64,000 bases of DNA from Candidatus Poribacteria bacterium (GTDB lineage: Bacteria; Poribacteria; WGA-4E; WGA-3G), in assembly GCA_022822085.1 (NCBI GenBank), contig JAJECK010000096.1:1-64000 (forward strand), given 5' to 3'. A program made the position numbers and the translations under genes. Below are positions 9,482 through 18,540 of this stretch, piece after piece (within the stretch, counting starts at the first letter, position 1; the number at the start of each line of letters is the position of its first letter). Under the pieces are notes generated by a model that did not search any database, was not told where the DNA came from, and saw only the letters and a list, made by a program, of their open reading frames with translations.

Positions 9482-9778
9482 GTTTATACTCCTTTTTGTC
9501 AGAGGGTTTTAAAGATGCAGCTCCTTAGAGAACTTGTCAAATTGTACCACGGAAAGAAATTCAATTCAACCGGAATAATCCTGAAAATCCTGGTTCAGAC
9601 AAGCGCGTGCTCCCATGTAAGCGTTGCGGACATGCAAGCAGAACTTACATGCAAACACAAATCTGGGTTCGGACAGTTCTCGGTTTCTAATCATGCTTGG
9701 TTTCAGAATCTCGGAAATCGCGGCTAAGAGTTTTTCGCGTAGGTTTGGGGTAACCACGATTTTCTACACGAAAATTGC
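9482..9778. repeat. intergenic stretch with repeat ends
   Basis: There is no gene. It contains one end of the TTGTCTGAACCAGGATT family (about 9575-9602, AATCCTGGTTCAGACAAG). It also has two copies of a 'GTAAGC...GCGGACATGCAAGC' sequence that recurs near 15.2-15.45 kb. Confidence 0.5.
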
Positions 9779-9807
9779 TTGAATTTTGTAAATACATCAT
9801 GTATAAT
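9779..9807 (+). promoter_or_regulatory. sigma-70-type promoter of the toxin-antitoxin operon
   Basis: TTGAAT at 9779-9784 and TATAAT at 9802-9807 are separated by 17 bases and lie about 40 bases before the antitoxin ATG. An AGAGGA ribosome-binding site follows at about 9833-9840. Confidence 0.75.
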
Positions 9808-9845
9808 ATAGACAATTAACTGATTGCCACAGCCAGAGGAAACAG

Positions 9846-10052
9846 ATGAACACCGCCTCACAAACTGTATTAGAAGCATTCAATCAACTCCCAGATATAG
9901 ATAAACATGCCCTCGCCTCTGAGATCATCAAACAGGTGGCAATGTTAGATATCCCACCGTTGACAGATGCATCACTCACGGAAATCGCTGATGCCCTTTT
10001 CATTATGCATGATGAAGCGGAGACAGATGATGCCGAAACCCGATCGTGGTGA
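9846..10052 (+). CDS. putative antitoxin of a PemK/MazF-type module
   Basis: A 68-residue acidic protein (MNTASQTVLEAFNQLPDIDK) with a clear ribosome-binding site (AGAGGA). It directly precedes and overlaps a PemK-type toxin. The C-terminal third is strongly acidic (HDEAETDDAE), as in antitoxins that wrap their toxin. I do not recognise a named DNA-binding fold, so antitoxin function rests on context: the gene order, the overlap of about 26 bases and the shared promoter. Confidence 0.7.
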   Translation: MNTASQTVLEAFNQLPDIDKHALASEIIKQVAMLDIPPLTDASLTEIADALFIMHDEAETDDAETRSW

Positions 10053-10347
10053 AGTCTGGTTGGTTGATCTTGGAATGGCAGCCAAAGTTAGACCTTGTCT
10101 TGTTATCAGCACACCCGCCCTTGATACAGACCGCGCACTTGTAACCGATGTAACACACACAAAAAGCACACGCGGTTCAAGGTTTGAGATAGTTATTAGA
10201 ACAAGATTTTTAGATGCCGCAGGTGTATTTGATGCACAAAGTATCGTCACCGTCCCAGAAGCGAAGTTCCTGAAACGGTTAGGAATTCTGCAACCCACCC
10301 AACTATCTGTCGTTGAAGATGCAGTCCGTCAATGGTTAAATCTCTAA
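10027..10347 (+). CDS. PemK/MazF-family mRNA interferase toxin
   Basis: About 106 residues beginning MMPKPDRGEVWLVDLG. The start RGEVWLVDL and the following KVRPCLVIS are the hallmark of the PemK/MazF barrel, endoribonucleases that cut mRNA. The ATG at 10027 (or 10030) lies inside the end of the antitoxin frame, with GGAG just upstream, which implies translational coupling. The length is normal for the family and no damage is visible. Confidence 0.88.
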   Translation: MMPKPDRGEVWLVDLGMAAKVRPCLVISTPALDTDRALVTDVTHTKSTRGSRFEIVIRTRFLDAAGVFDAQSIVTVPEAKFLKRLGILQPTQLSVVEDAVRQWLNL

Positions 10348-10630
10348 TGTTAAGCTTACACGAATTGTAGGTCGGGATTAGAAGTCCACCAACAAGACCA
10401 TCGGAGTTTAAAACCGCTCCAACAATCCTGGTTTAGACAGTTCTCGGTTTCTAACCGCGAAGCAAAGTAGTAGGCACGCTCCGCGTGCCGTTCTTGTCAG
10501 AACCATGATTTGCAGGATTGTGAGTTTGCTATTCCCAAGTTCCTATCTAAAGTTTGACATTCAAAAGAGCGCGCTTGCAAAGCACGCCTACGAACTGTCC
10601 ATCCTGGTTCTGACATTCCGTTCAGACAAA
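10348..10630. repeat. intergenic repeats between the toxin and the YWTD gene
   Basis: There is no supported gene. It carries fragments of the TTGTCTGAACCAGGATT family (AATCCTGGTTTAGACAG near 10429, TTGTCAGAACCATGATTTGC near 10494, ATCCTGGTTCTGACA near 10600). The phrase AGTTCCTATCTAAAGTTTGACAT (in two parts) is shared with the element at 11810-11975. Confidence 0.5.
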
Positions 10631-11692
10631 TCAATCCGCTTTAACATCCGCCCAAACTGTCGTCAACTTACCAGTAGGATCAACGGCATAAATACCTTCA
10701 AGATCCAAAGCCAACCCATTGATATTACCCACGTCCGTTACAACATCCCTAACATCCGAACCGTCAAGATTCGCTTGTTGGATTTTATGTGTCCCTTCTC
10801 TCTGATCCCGGGTTGACCAATACATCTTGCTAAATTGTTCGTCAACAACAAGATGATTTGGTTTTTTCAATCCTGTGATAACTTCTTCAATGTTAGCTCC
10901 ATCTAAAGAAGCGCGATAGATTATACCTCTGCTCGTCCAATATATATGCTGTGCATCCACATCCAGCCCGATACTCAATATTGGGTTATTCCCCCTATCA
11001 ACGACAACTTCAACATCCGTTCCATCAAGATCTATTCTCTGAATCATCCGTGAGGTAAGTTCCACCCAATAGAGTTGACCCCGCTTCAAATCCAATTTCA
11101 TATCCCAAACACTTGTAGATTTCAAATCCTTAACATCTTTAACACCTGTTCCATCAAGGTTTGCACGTTGAAATTTACGATGTGCTCTATCTATCCAATA
11201 TATATGCTGTTTCTGATTATCCAGAGAGATGCACCACGGTTGTAAGTATTGTTCAGGGTCTACTTCGATGCGATCTTTACCTTCCGGTTCTATCCACACC
11301 CGGCAGACCTCACCTTTACATTCCTTCAGCGCGCCACCACCCTCAGGCGGTATATGATATCCGCCGATGATTTCTTCTATATTGGAGCCATCAGAATCCG
11401 CACGCATTATTTTACTGTAGCCAAGTTCGACACCTTTAACCTTAGCGGTCCCTTCTTCTATCCAAAATATCGCGTTATTCCGAAAGTCTAAAGAAATATC
11501 CTTTGTGTAAACAAGCCCCGTTATGACATTTTCAACATTAGACCCATCCAGATTAGCCCTTCTGATTTTACCCCATTCAGACCAATATATTTTTTTCGCG
11601 CCAGCAATGCCCATATTCTGGACGCAAACCACCAACACCAACGCAACCAGAACAAACAAGACCCGTTTCTGTTTTATATTCAGATTTTGCAT
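10631..11692 (-). CDS. secreted YWTD (LDL-receptor class B-like) propeller protein
   Basis: About 353 residues. The signal peptide is MQNLNIKQKRVLFVLVALVL through about IAGA. Repeats of the YWTD type follow (KIYWSEWGKIRRANLDGSNV, IYWIDRAHRKFQRANLDGTG, IYWTSRGIIYRASLDGANIE), which form a six-bladed propeller. The internal ATG 11692 is chosen because the signal peptide begins there and GAGGG lies upstream; the frame opens at 11740. The last residues, AVDPTGKLTTVWADVKAD, carry the C-terminal motif shared with four other secreted proteins in the window. Probably an envelope-associated binding protein. Confidence 0.85.
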   Translation of the reverse strand: MQNLNIKQKRVLFVLVALVLVVCVQNMGIAGAKKIYWSEWGKIRRANLDGSNVENVITGLVYTKDISLDFRNNAIFWIEEGTAKVKGVELGYSKIMRADSDGSNIEEIIGGYHIPPEGGGALKECKGEVCRVWIEPEGKDRIEVDPEQYLQPWCISLDNQKQHIYWIDRAHRKFQRANLDGTGVKDVKDLKSTSVWDMKLDLKRGQLYWVELTSRMIQRIDLDGTDVEVVVDRGNNPILSIGLDVDAQHIYWTSRGIIYRASLDGANIEEVITGLKKPNHLVVDEQFSKMYWSTRDQREGTHKIQQANLDGSDVRDVVTDVGNINGLALDLEGIYAVDPTGKLTTVWADVKAD

Positions 11693-11809
11693 AATAAGAG
11701 CCCCCTCGACTGTTGAATATGTTTGCCAGCATATTACCACAAACTACGGCAGATAGCAATTGTATATTTTCCGATTTCCTCTTACATTGTTGGAGGGCAT
11801 TGCTTTCCT

Positions 11810-11975
11810 TTTGTCTGAACCAGGATTCGCAGGATTATTAGATTTCCAGGATTTTGAGTTTGGTAATCCAAAGTTCCTATCTAAAGTTTGACATCTATCT
11901 TTTGAATTGAAACTTGAAACACCAGGCTCTCATCCTGGTAATCTACAAATCCTGCAAATCCTGGTTCAGACAAAA
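11810..11975. repeat. TTGTCTGAACCAGGATT MITE-like element
   Basis: About 166 bases with inverted ends (TTTGTCTGAACCAGGATT and AATCCTGGTTCAGACAAA). The inner sequence differs from the copy at 5105-5232, apart from the ends. No ORF. The remainder of 11693-12092 is unremarkable AT-rich leader with two copies of a short 'CACCAAAACGTGCAACAA' sequence (about 11978-12025). Confidence 0.7.
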
Positions 11976-12092
11976 GCACCAAAACGTGCAACAACAAATG
12001 AAACCTGCACCAAAACGTGCAACAAACAACACAAAAAACTGGCATAAAAATTGCTCAATAATAACCATAATCCACAACGTGGGAACAAACCA

Positions 12093-15041
12093 ATGAGACA
12101 CATATTATCTACAATCCTAATAACACTGATTGTAGCAACCCATATCTATGCCCAAGACTCACCGCAATGGCATCTGCCTGATGGTGTAAAAGCCCGTTTA
12201 GGGAAAGGCGCGATCGCGGAAATAGAGTATTCACCAGATGGCACGATATTGGCAGCAGCAACATTCATCGGTGTATGGTTGTACGATGTCCAGACCGGAA
12301 AAGAACTTCAACTCCTCGCAACAGAACCCGTAGCAGTTGAGAGTATCGCATTCAGCCCAGACGGCACAAAACTTGTCAGTTCAGGGATAGGTGCGCCCCT
12401 CAGTCTGTGGGATGTGGAAAGCGGAAGACTACTCCGAACTTTCCCAATAGAAAGCGAGTGGTCTAACAACGGAGTCGCATTCAGTCCGGATGGCAAAATC
12501 ATCGCAAGTAACGGTCAAATAGGCACAGTCCAACTCTGGAATCCGGACACAGGCGAGAGCATCCGTACACTCAAAGGACAGGAAGCGTGGATCGGCTTGA
12601 AGTGCATCCAATTCAGTCCGGATGGCAAGACTTTAGCAACTGGGTGGCTAAACGGCACAATCTGTCTTTGGGATGTCAACACAGGCACAATCAAGCACAC
12701 CCGCACTGAACATGAAAGTTGGGTCCTTACCCTCGAATTTTTTCCCGATGGCAAAACGCTTGCCAGTGGGAGCGGAGACAGAAACATCATGCTCTGGGAT
12801 GTCAACACGGGCAATCTTATCAGGACACTCACCGGACATTTTGATTGGATCTTAGATATCGCGGTAAGTCCACACAGCAACCTTCTCATCGCTTGCGACA
12901 ACCACTACGATATACGATTATGGAATCTAAATACAGGTGAAATGATAAAAAGAATTACAGAATATTGGCATACACCAAGATCGGTCATCTTCAGTGCAGA
13001 TGGAAACACATTCACTACAGGCGGATATAACACGCACATCTATATTTGGGATGTTGCGACAGCGATGAAAATGCGCACATTAACAAACCACGCATACATC
13101 GGCGAGCAAGCCGTTTTCAGTCCAACAGAGAACACGATGGCAGCCGGAGGCTTCGGGGGAGCAGTCCATTTGCTTGATGCGGACACAGGCAAATTCAAAC
13201 ACCAATACATCGCAGATGCGGGATTTATCAGAACATTAGCATATAGTCCGGACGGCACAATTCTTGCGATTGGTGGTTCTTACGATACTCAACTATTATT
13301 ATGGGATATGGAAACTGACACTGTACGCCTGCTACCCATAGGGACATCTGGATACCCTAAGGGTATCACATTCAGTCGTGATGGCGATCTGATGGCATGC
13401 TTAATCTACAGTAATTCTGCAAACCACCTCAGCATATATCGGACAGCAAGTGGTAAACAACTGCATAGCACCAAAGTTTATACACACACATTCGGGAGTG
13501 ATCAAGGTCACCTCGAGAGAGAGCATTCAAGATGGGTGGATAAAATTGCCTTCAGCCCTGATGGAACGACCATCGCAAGTTGTGCAACTGACAATTCAAT
13601 CCGATTTTGGGATGTTGAAAGCGGAACACACCTACGGAAACTCGATACGGATGAATATTTCACAAGAGACATCGCATTCAGTCCAGACGGGCAAACAATA
13701 ACAGGTATGGGTTTCAGAATTATCCATCAATGGAATGTTGAGACTGGAGAGGAACTACAGACGGTGCCTATACCCGGAGATCTAGGAAGACGCTATTCCC
13801 TGGCACTCAGTTCGGATGGTACGTTGGCAGCAATGGGTTTCGGTGATGGCACCGTGCGAGTGTGGGATATGGTAAATAGGACGCAACTGCGTGTCTTGAA
13901 GGGGCACACAGCTTGGATTACCAATATTGTGTTTAGTCCCGATGGACGAACATTAGCGAGCAGTAGTGCTGACAGAACGACCCTCTTATGGGACATCGCA
14001 CCAGCAATCCCATCCCCTACCGTAGTGAAGTTATCTCCTGCCAAAGTGCAGTCACCTACCATCGGGGAACACCTCACCTTATCCTTAGACATCACAGAGG
14101 GTCAAGACGTAGCAGGATACCAAGCCACCGTCAACTATGACCCCACTGCCCTCCGCTATGTTGAAAGTACCAACGAAGATTATCTTGTTGGCGGGGTTTT
14201 CAACCCCGATCCTCAAACAGTTGGAGAGGTTTCCCAACCGCGATCCATAACACTCTACGCCACATCCTTCGGAGAACAATCTAACGGAGACGGTACCCTC
14301 GCGACAATCACCTTTGAAGTCATCGCACAGAAAGCCTCCACCGTCAGTCTATCCGATGTCCTACTAACAGACAGTCTCGGCGGTAGCACAGTCCCGCAGA
14401 TAGCAGGTGCGGAGGTCCTGGAATCTTTCGTTCAACCCGAAGATGTCAACGGCGATGGTGTCGTGGACATATCTGATCTGACTTATGTCGCAGCCAACCT
14501 TGGTAATCGCGGCGTAAATCCTGCCGATGTGAATGGAGACGGCATCGTTAACATTGTGGACTTAGCGTTAGTCGCAGCAGCCATCGGTAACGGTAATGAT
14601 GTAGCTGCGCCTACCTTGCTGTCTGATCTCCCATCCCGTGAAGATGTCCAAGCATGGCTACACGAAGCGCGTCAACTCAACTTACCCGATCCCGATTTCC
14701 AACGCGGTATCCTATTCCTTGAAAATCTCTTGAAATCGCTAACACCGAAACAGACTGCACTATTACCCAATTATCCTAACCCGTTCAATCCAGAGACGTG
14801 GATACCGTATCAACTCGCATCGCCTGCGGATGCTCGTATTGATATTTATACGTCTGATGGTCAATTGGTGCGGCAGTTAGATTTGGGATATAAATCGGTC
14901 GGTATCTATCAGAATAGAAGTCGTGCAGCTTATTGGGATGGTCGCAACACACAAGGAGAACCCGTTGCGAGTGGTGTGTATTTTTATGTGCTACGTGCTG
15001 CTGGTTTTACTGGGACGCGTAAAATGTCAATAATGAAATAA
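12093..15041 (+). CDS. secreted WD40-cohesin-dockerin protein with a type-9-like C-terminal domain
   Basis: About 982 residues. The signal peptide is MRHILSTILITLIVATHIYA, then QWHLPDGVKARLGKG and some 14 WD40 repeats to about residue 635. A cohesin-like domain follows (about 640-775, LTLSLDITEGQDVAGYQATV). Next is a type I dockerin with two calcium loops (DVNGDGVVDISDL and DVNGDGIVNIVDL). The end is a sorting-like domain starting LLPNYPNPFNPETWIPYQL and finishing GVYFYVLRAAGFTGTRKMSI. The start at 12093 is chosen for the signal peptide. A cohesin and a dockerin in one chain could let the protein polymerise or recruit other dockerin proteins, such as the thioredoxin at 51869. The C-terminal domain resembles FlgD-like type IX signals. 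Surface location is inferred. Confidence 0.88.
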   Translation: MRHILSTILITLIVATHIYAQDSPQWHLPDGVKARLGKGAIAEIEYSPDGTILAAATFIGVWLYDVQTGKELQLLATEPVAVESIAFSPDGTKLVSSGIGAPLSLWDVESGRLLRTFPIESEWSNNGVAFSPDGKIIASNGQIGTVQLWNPDTGESIRTLKGQEAWIGLKCIQFSPDGKTLATGWLNGTICLWDVNTGTIKHTRTEHESWVLTLEFFPDGKTLASGSGDRNIMLWDVNTGNLIRTLTGHFDWILDIAVSPHSNLLIACDNHYDIRLWNLNTGEMIKRITEYWHTPRSVIFSADGNTFTTGGYNTHIYIWDVATAMKMRTLTNHAYIGEQAVFSPTENTMAAGGFGGAVHLLDADTGKFKHQYIADAGFIRTLAYSPDGTILAIGGSYDTQLLLWDMETDTVRLLPIGTSGYPKGITFSRDGDLMACLIYSNSANHLSIYRTASGKQLHSTKVYTHTFGSDQGHLEREHSRWVDKIAFSPDGTTIASCATDNSIRFWDVESGTHLRKLDTDEYFTRDIAFSPDGQTITGMGFRIIHQWNVETGEELQTVPIPGDLGRRYSLALSSDGTLAAMGFGDGTVRVWDMVNRTQLRVLKGHTAWITNIVFSPDGRTLASSSADRTTLLWDIAPAIPSPTVVKLSPAKVQSPTIGEHLTLSLDITEGQDVAGYQATVNYDPTALRYVESTNEDYLVGGVFNPDPQTVGEVSQPRSITLYATSFGEQSNGDGTLATITFEVIAQKASTVSLSDVLLTDSLGGSTVPQIAGAEVLESFVQPEDVNGDGVVDISDLTYVAANLGNRGVNPADVNGDGIVNIVDLALVAAAIGNGNDVAAPTLLSDLPSREDVQAWLHEARQLNLPDPDFQRGILFLENLLKSLTPKQTALLPNYPNPFNPETWIPYQLASPADARIDIYTSDGQLVRQLDLGYKSVGIYQNRSRAAYWDGRNTQGEPVASGVYFYVLRAAGFTGTRKMSIMK

Positions 15042-15186
15042 TTGTCTGAACAAGGATTTTCAGGATTATGATATATATTCTCAAGTTCCATTCATAATTT
15101 CAATGTAATTCTTTGCCGATGAATGTATGACTACTAATCGCTTCATCCTGGTCATCTGTCCATGCCACAAATCCTGGTTCAGACAA
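15042..15186. repeat. TTGTCTGAACCAGGATT MITE-like element abutting a stop codon
   Basis: It starts at the base after the TAA of the WD40-cohesin gene (TTGTCTGAACAAGGATTTTC) and ends with AATCCTGGTTCAGACAA at 15186. Its position makes it the likely 3' end structure of that transcript. Confidence 0.65.
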
Positions 15187-15473
15187 CCGCGTGCTTACAT
15201 ACGAGCAGAACTCACATGAACACATAAATCCTGCTGATCCTAATTCAGGCGACGATTTCTTATTTGGTTGTCGGCTAACTCTTGATTACCAATATTATAC
15301 CTCAAGGAGAAGGGGTATGTGAAAGGTATTGGGATGTTGGAACAATGGATTTCTAATAGGATTGGTATATGTTTACCTGTGAGTTGTGCGGACATGCGAG
15401 CGTTGCTTTTGTGTAAGTTGTGCTTTCATGTCCGCATTGCTTGCATGTGAGTTCAGTGTTGACAAGGATTATG
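15187..15473. other. intergenic stretch, small inverted repeat
   Basis: There is no gene. A loose hairpin (GCGGACATG facing CATGTCCGC, about 15389-15435) lies just before the next gene and is shared with sequence near 9.6 kb. Confidence 0.4.
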
Positions 15474-15731
15474 ATGGCAGAAAGCAGATCTATACAGGTG
15501 AAAATGCCACCGAAGACTCATGAGAGGTTAGTTGAATTTGCCAGAAAAGAGGGTAATATTAGTGCATCGGGTAAATCGGTTGTTGTCCAAACGGTGTACA
15601 AGATGATCAGATTTTTTCTTGATGTACATAGCGATCCCGGATGGGAGAAACGGCGTGAAAAATCGGGAGGCAATATGTTTGGGATGGTGGGCTCAGCTGT
15701 GAAAGAACATCTTGATAAACCGGAAAAATAA
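15474..15731 (+). CDS. small basic protein of unknown function
   Basis: About 85 residues (MAESRSIQVKMPPKTHERL). AAGGA lies just upstream of a double ATG (15471/15474), which favours these starts over 15420. The N-terminal IQVKMPPKTHERLVEFARKE looks like the strand and first helix of a ribbon-helix-helix DNA-binding fold, but I cannot confirm this. No partner toxin is adjacent. It may be a solitary regulator or a remnant of a mobile element. Confidence 0.45.
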   Translation: MAESRSIQVKMPPKTHERLVEFARKEGNISASGKSVVVQTVYKMIRFFLDVHSDPGWEKRREKSGGNMFGMVGSAVKEHLDKPEK

Positions 15732-15734
15732 AGG

Positions 15735-15900
15735 ACTAAGGACCTAAAAAAACAGAGAGAGAAGAAATACTAAGGACCTAAAAAAACAGAGAGAATGCAT
15801 TTTGTATAAATAGCGTAGCCATCGGATACCGTAGAGAGTCTGCGTCATTTAAAATTTTAGGCCCCTGCCTTAATTTTTAGGCCCTAAATTTTAGGCCCCT
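15735..15900. repeat. two short tandem repeats with complementary cores
   Basis: ACTAAGGACCTAAAAAAACA occurs twice (15735 and 15769, period 34). About 60 bases later, TTTTAGGCCC occurs three times (about 15853-15900). The GGACCTAAAAA and TTTTTAGGCCC blocks could base-pair in RNA. The rest of 15732-16159 holds the hairpin at 16014 and nothing else recognisable. Confidence 0.6.
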
Positions 15901-16013
15901 ATCATAAAAAACAGTGTGCTTGTGCATAGAAAAATAGGACTGGATACAGAGGCAACATAACGTGAATTGTAGGAGAGTTTTCCGCAGGGATTGGCAGACC
16001 ATATTGTGATCCA

Positions 16014-16049
16014 AAGCATCACGTGGCGGAACTCCGCCACGTGATGCTT
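16014..16049. repeat. perfect 17-base-pair hairpin
   Basis: AAGCATCACGTGGCGGA and its exact complement are separated by two bases. There is no following T-run on the plus strand. It could be a terminator-like structure, a protein-binding palindrome or a repeat of the dispersed hairpin class. Confidence 0.8.
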
Positions 16050-16159
16050 GCTAAATAATCTTCTCTATTCAAATATTTGTATCTAAAATATAGTTGTGTA
16101 AACAGAATTCAAGGTTGTCAACGATTGGCGGCCTTTTTTTGTGCTTTAATATCATCATT

Positions 16160-16381
16160 ATGAAACTTACGCCGACTGTTGCAGAACGAATAGTGACTGC
16201 TGTGGAGACATCTCATATCCCGCTGTGTCGCATTGCAGACTACTGTGAGATCACCTTACCAGACGCTTCGGAATTAGTTGAGAGATGGCGAAAGCTATCA
16301 GAATCAGATTGAAGAAGGCAAGATAAAGAAAAGCGATCTCAACACCAAACGGAAACGGGAATTGGATTTTTATATTCTGTA
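16160..16381 (+). pseudogene. frameshifted small helix-turn-helix gene
   Basis: ATG 16160 opens MKLTPTVAERIVTAVETSH, which resembles the helical start of phage terminase small subunits and related DNA-binding proteins. The frame stops at 16312. A neighbouring frame continues as ESYQNQIEEGKIKKSDLNTK...KRELDFYIL to 16381, consistent with one indel near 16298. The C-terminal part has a decayed copy at 18713-18796. The terminase link is a resemblance only. Confidence 0.45.
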
Positions 16382-16422
16382 AGAGGCGCAATGAATTGCG
16401 CGACTACGAGCGGGTTAGGAAA
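16331..16422. repeat. direct repeat, left copy (partner at 18743-18837)
   Basis: About 92 bases (AAGCGATCTCAACACCAAAC through GAGCGGGTTAGGAAAC) recur at 18743-18837 with a few changes and bracket the LamG and TolB-like genes. The phrase GCGCGACTACGA is also found at 5087-5098. Confidence 0.7.
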
Positions 16423-16451
16423 CTACTTCTACAATATGGTCGGAGTTGCAG

Positions 16452-17335
16452 CTACCGCCTTTTCTTCAAAGCACCCCAGACAGTTGGCAATTTCTGAGCG
16501 GCTTCCACACCGAGACCGATACCCGATTCATAATTGCGAATCACTTCTTTCTCAGTCAAAGCACGATCATATATCCGCACTTCATCAAAAACACCTTCAA
16601 AAAACCGAGATGCCTTTCCCTTGTTATTCGTGGCACCCAGAAAAATAGGTTCAATATAAGCAACGAGATTCTCTCTATTCATACAAGAAAGTGGATTCAT
16701 AAATTCCTTACCGTCCATATAACCTGTAAATCTATAACATCTATGTATTTTATCCTCTCTGGGCTCATGTCTTGATGTATACACAATCTGATGCCATTCC
16801 CCATCCGAAATAGGCAACTTTCTGCCAGATCTACTGCCAAAACATCCGATTTCTCTATTATTATTACTAAGTTCAAATATTGACCAATCTTGTTTAGTCT
16901 TGATTCCCGGATTAAGTCCATTACCCACGTAGCATTGATAAGAATGCCAGTCCCGAGGTTGCTTTCTGCGCAAAATCCTTCAACAACTCTATAGATCGTA
17001 CTCCATTTTTCAATTTGTGATGTTTTTATCCATGCTTCGAATGTGTATTCACCTATTTTGCGCCCGAAATTACCGATGTTTGGCAAACTTACATAATCTC
17101 CATCTCCATCTAATTTAAGACCGCCTTTCACATATCCATCAACTTTTTTTGGATTTCCAACAATAGTTGCGTCGTTTTCTCCCCAAACATCTTCGACTCT
17201 CTTTTCTAAAATTGTGCCTTCATCGAAAGTCCAATAACCCACCAAATCGTCTGTTACAATTGGCTTTGCGATAGTATTGACAGTGAGCATGAGACCCATT
17301 ATTATGAATATTAATGGGAATATTAGTTTTTTCAT
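16452..17335 (-). pseudogene. secreted LamG-domain protein, frameshifted
   Basis: ATG 17335 has a perfect GGAGG site and opens a signal peptide (MKKLIFPLIFIIMGLMLTVN) and the first half of a LamG/concanavalin-like domain (LVGYWTFDEG, YTFEAWIKTS). Near 16975 the frame must shift by one base (GGATTTTGC) to continue as RRKQPRDWHSYQCYVGNG and the second half (GEWHQIVYTSR, YMDGKEF, FDEVRIYDRALTEKE). It ends VEAAQKLPTVWGALKKRR, the shared C-terminal motif. Both halves are well conserved, so the shift is recent, a sequencing error, or less likely programmed. Confidence 0.75.
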
Positions 17336-17420
17336 GACAGGACCTCCATGTTCGTTTCGGTATGACTATTATATTCAAGTGTCCATTTTAAAATTGTGGG
17401 TATAAGCAATAGTCGGGAAT

Positions 17421-17468
17421 CGGAGATCGCTCGGACCGTAAGTACCCCATCGGTCCGAGCGATCTCCG
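17421..17468. repeat. 18-base-pair hairpin between LamG and TolB-like genes
   Basis: CGGAGATCGCTCGGACCG and its perfect complement flank a 12-base loop. It is part of a longer repeat (AATCGGAGTTCCCTCCTAC nearby) that recurs in another arrangement at about 48144-48202. It may end transcription from the TolB-like gene on the minus strand. Confidence 0.75.
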
Positions 17469-17511
17469 AATCTCGACGAAACCACTGGTAGTCAGGAATC
17501 GGAGTTCCCTC

Positions 17512-18540
17512 CTACTGTGTAGACTTTAGCGCAGCCCACTGCGTTGTCAACTTGCCGATAGGTGAGACGGCCTGTGCATTATCACTTATCCAATCCAAAG
17601 CATAATCTTTTCCGTCGTGGTTTGTCAGGCGCGTGATGTCCTGAGTAGCGATGTGATATTTGTAGATATTGTAAGGCTTTTCCTCTTGAAAACGGAAGGG
17701 TTTGTTTACCTCAAATTGCGTTGCACTGAAAATCACAGCCGCTCCATTATCCGCCCAATCCACACTATGACATCTATAGTTGCGCGGTATATTCAAAGTT
17801 ACGCTGACATCGGTCTCAGGGGTATATATCTTATACAGATACTTTGCCAGTACAAATTCTTTTTCACCATTGAATATTTTGCGATTACTATGCATTTCCA
17901 CATAAAGCACCTTTTTACCATCTGGAGACCATCTGGAAGCACCCAACATGATCTGCTTATCATCTCCTTCAAAAGGCGGTGTAATGAGTTCATTGATGTT
18001 CCCGCCGTCAGAATCCATCGCCCAGACATTGTAAAATCTATGTGCAAGGAAAAGGATCTGTTTACCATTTGGAGACACATCCTGCAAACTGCAAAAGAAC
18101 GAGAATATCTCTTCGATCTCATTGGTCTTTAGATCCAGTGAATTCATAGTATATCTTTTTGTATCTCTATCACTTCTTGTGAAAATGATTTTCTTTCCGT
18201 TTGGTGTAAAAATGGGTCCGCTTTCACTCCCATTTATTGGGGGTGTCAGCTGTCGGACATTTGTGCCGTCAGCATCCATGATGAAAATATGATTTCGTTG
18301 TGAATCTTTAGGATCTACCTGTCTAACAAAGACGACCTGTTTACCGTCAGGTGACCAACGGGACCAAGACGGGTCGAGTTCTGATGTGTCGGTAAGTTGG
18401 ACAACATTTGTGCCGTCGTCGTCCATGACATATATGTTTGTTCCTTGATTGTCATCTCGTATTGAGGTAAATATGATTTTGGCATGTGCGCTGGTAAGCA
18501 TGAGCAGGGATAACGTCAAAGTAATAATTAGGTTTCTCAT
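17512..18540 (-). CDS. secreted TolB-like (PD40) beta-propeller protein
   Basis: 342 residues with a signal peptide (MRNLIITLTLSLLMLTSAHA). Repeats of the PD40/TolB type follow (IIFTSIRDDNQGTNIYVMDD, DPSWSRWSPDGKQVVFVRQ, GPIFTPNGKKIIFTRSD, ASRWSPDGKKVLYVE). An AAGGAG site precedes the ATG. The C-terminus, AVSPIGKLTTQWAALKSTQ, carries the shared motif. No tol or pal genes are nearby, so this is an exported propeller of unknown ligand, not the TolB of a Tol-Pal operon. Confidence 0.85.
   Translation of the reverse strand: MRNLIITLTLSLLMLTSAHAKIIFTSIRDDNQGTNIYVMDDDGTNVVQLTDTSELDPSWSRWSPDGKQVVFVRQVDPKDSQRNHIFIMDADGTNVRQLTPPINGSESGPIFTPNGKKIIFTRSDRDTKRYTMNSLDLKTNEIEEIFSFFCSLQDVSPNGKQILFLAHRFYNVWAMDSDGGNINELITPPFEGDDKQIMLGASRWSPDGKKVLYVEMHSNRKIFNGEKEFVLAKYLYKIYTPETDVSVTLNIPRNYRCHSVDWADNGAAVIFSATQFEVNKPFRFQEEKPYNIYKYHIATQDITRLTNHDGKDYALDWISDNAQAVSPIGKLTTQWAALKSTQ

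Noticed and set aside
17512-18540. TolB of a Tol-Pal system
   Set aside because: No tolQ, tolR, tolA or pal nearby, and the C-terminus carries the exported-protein motif instead.
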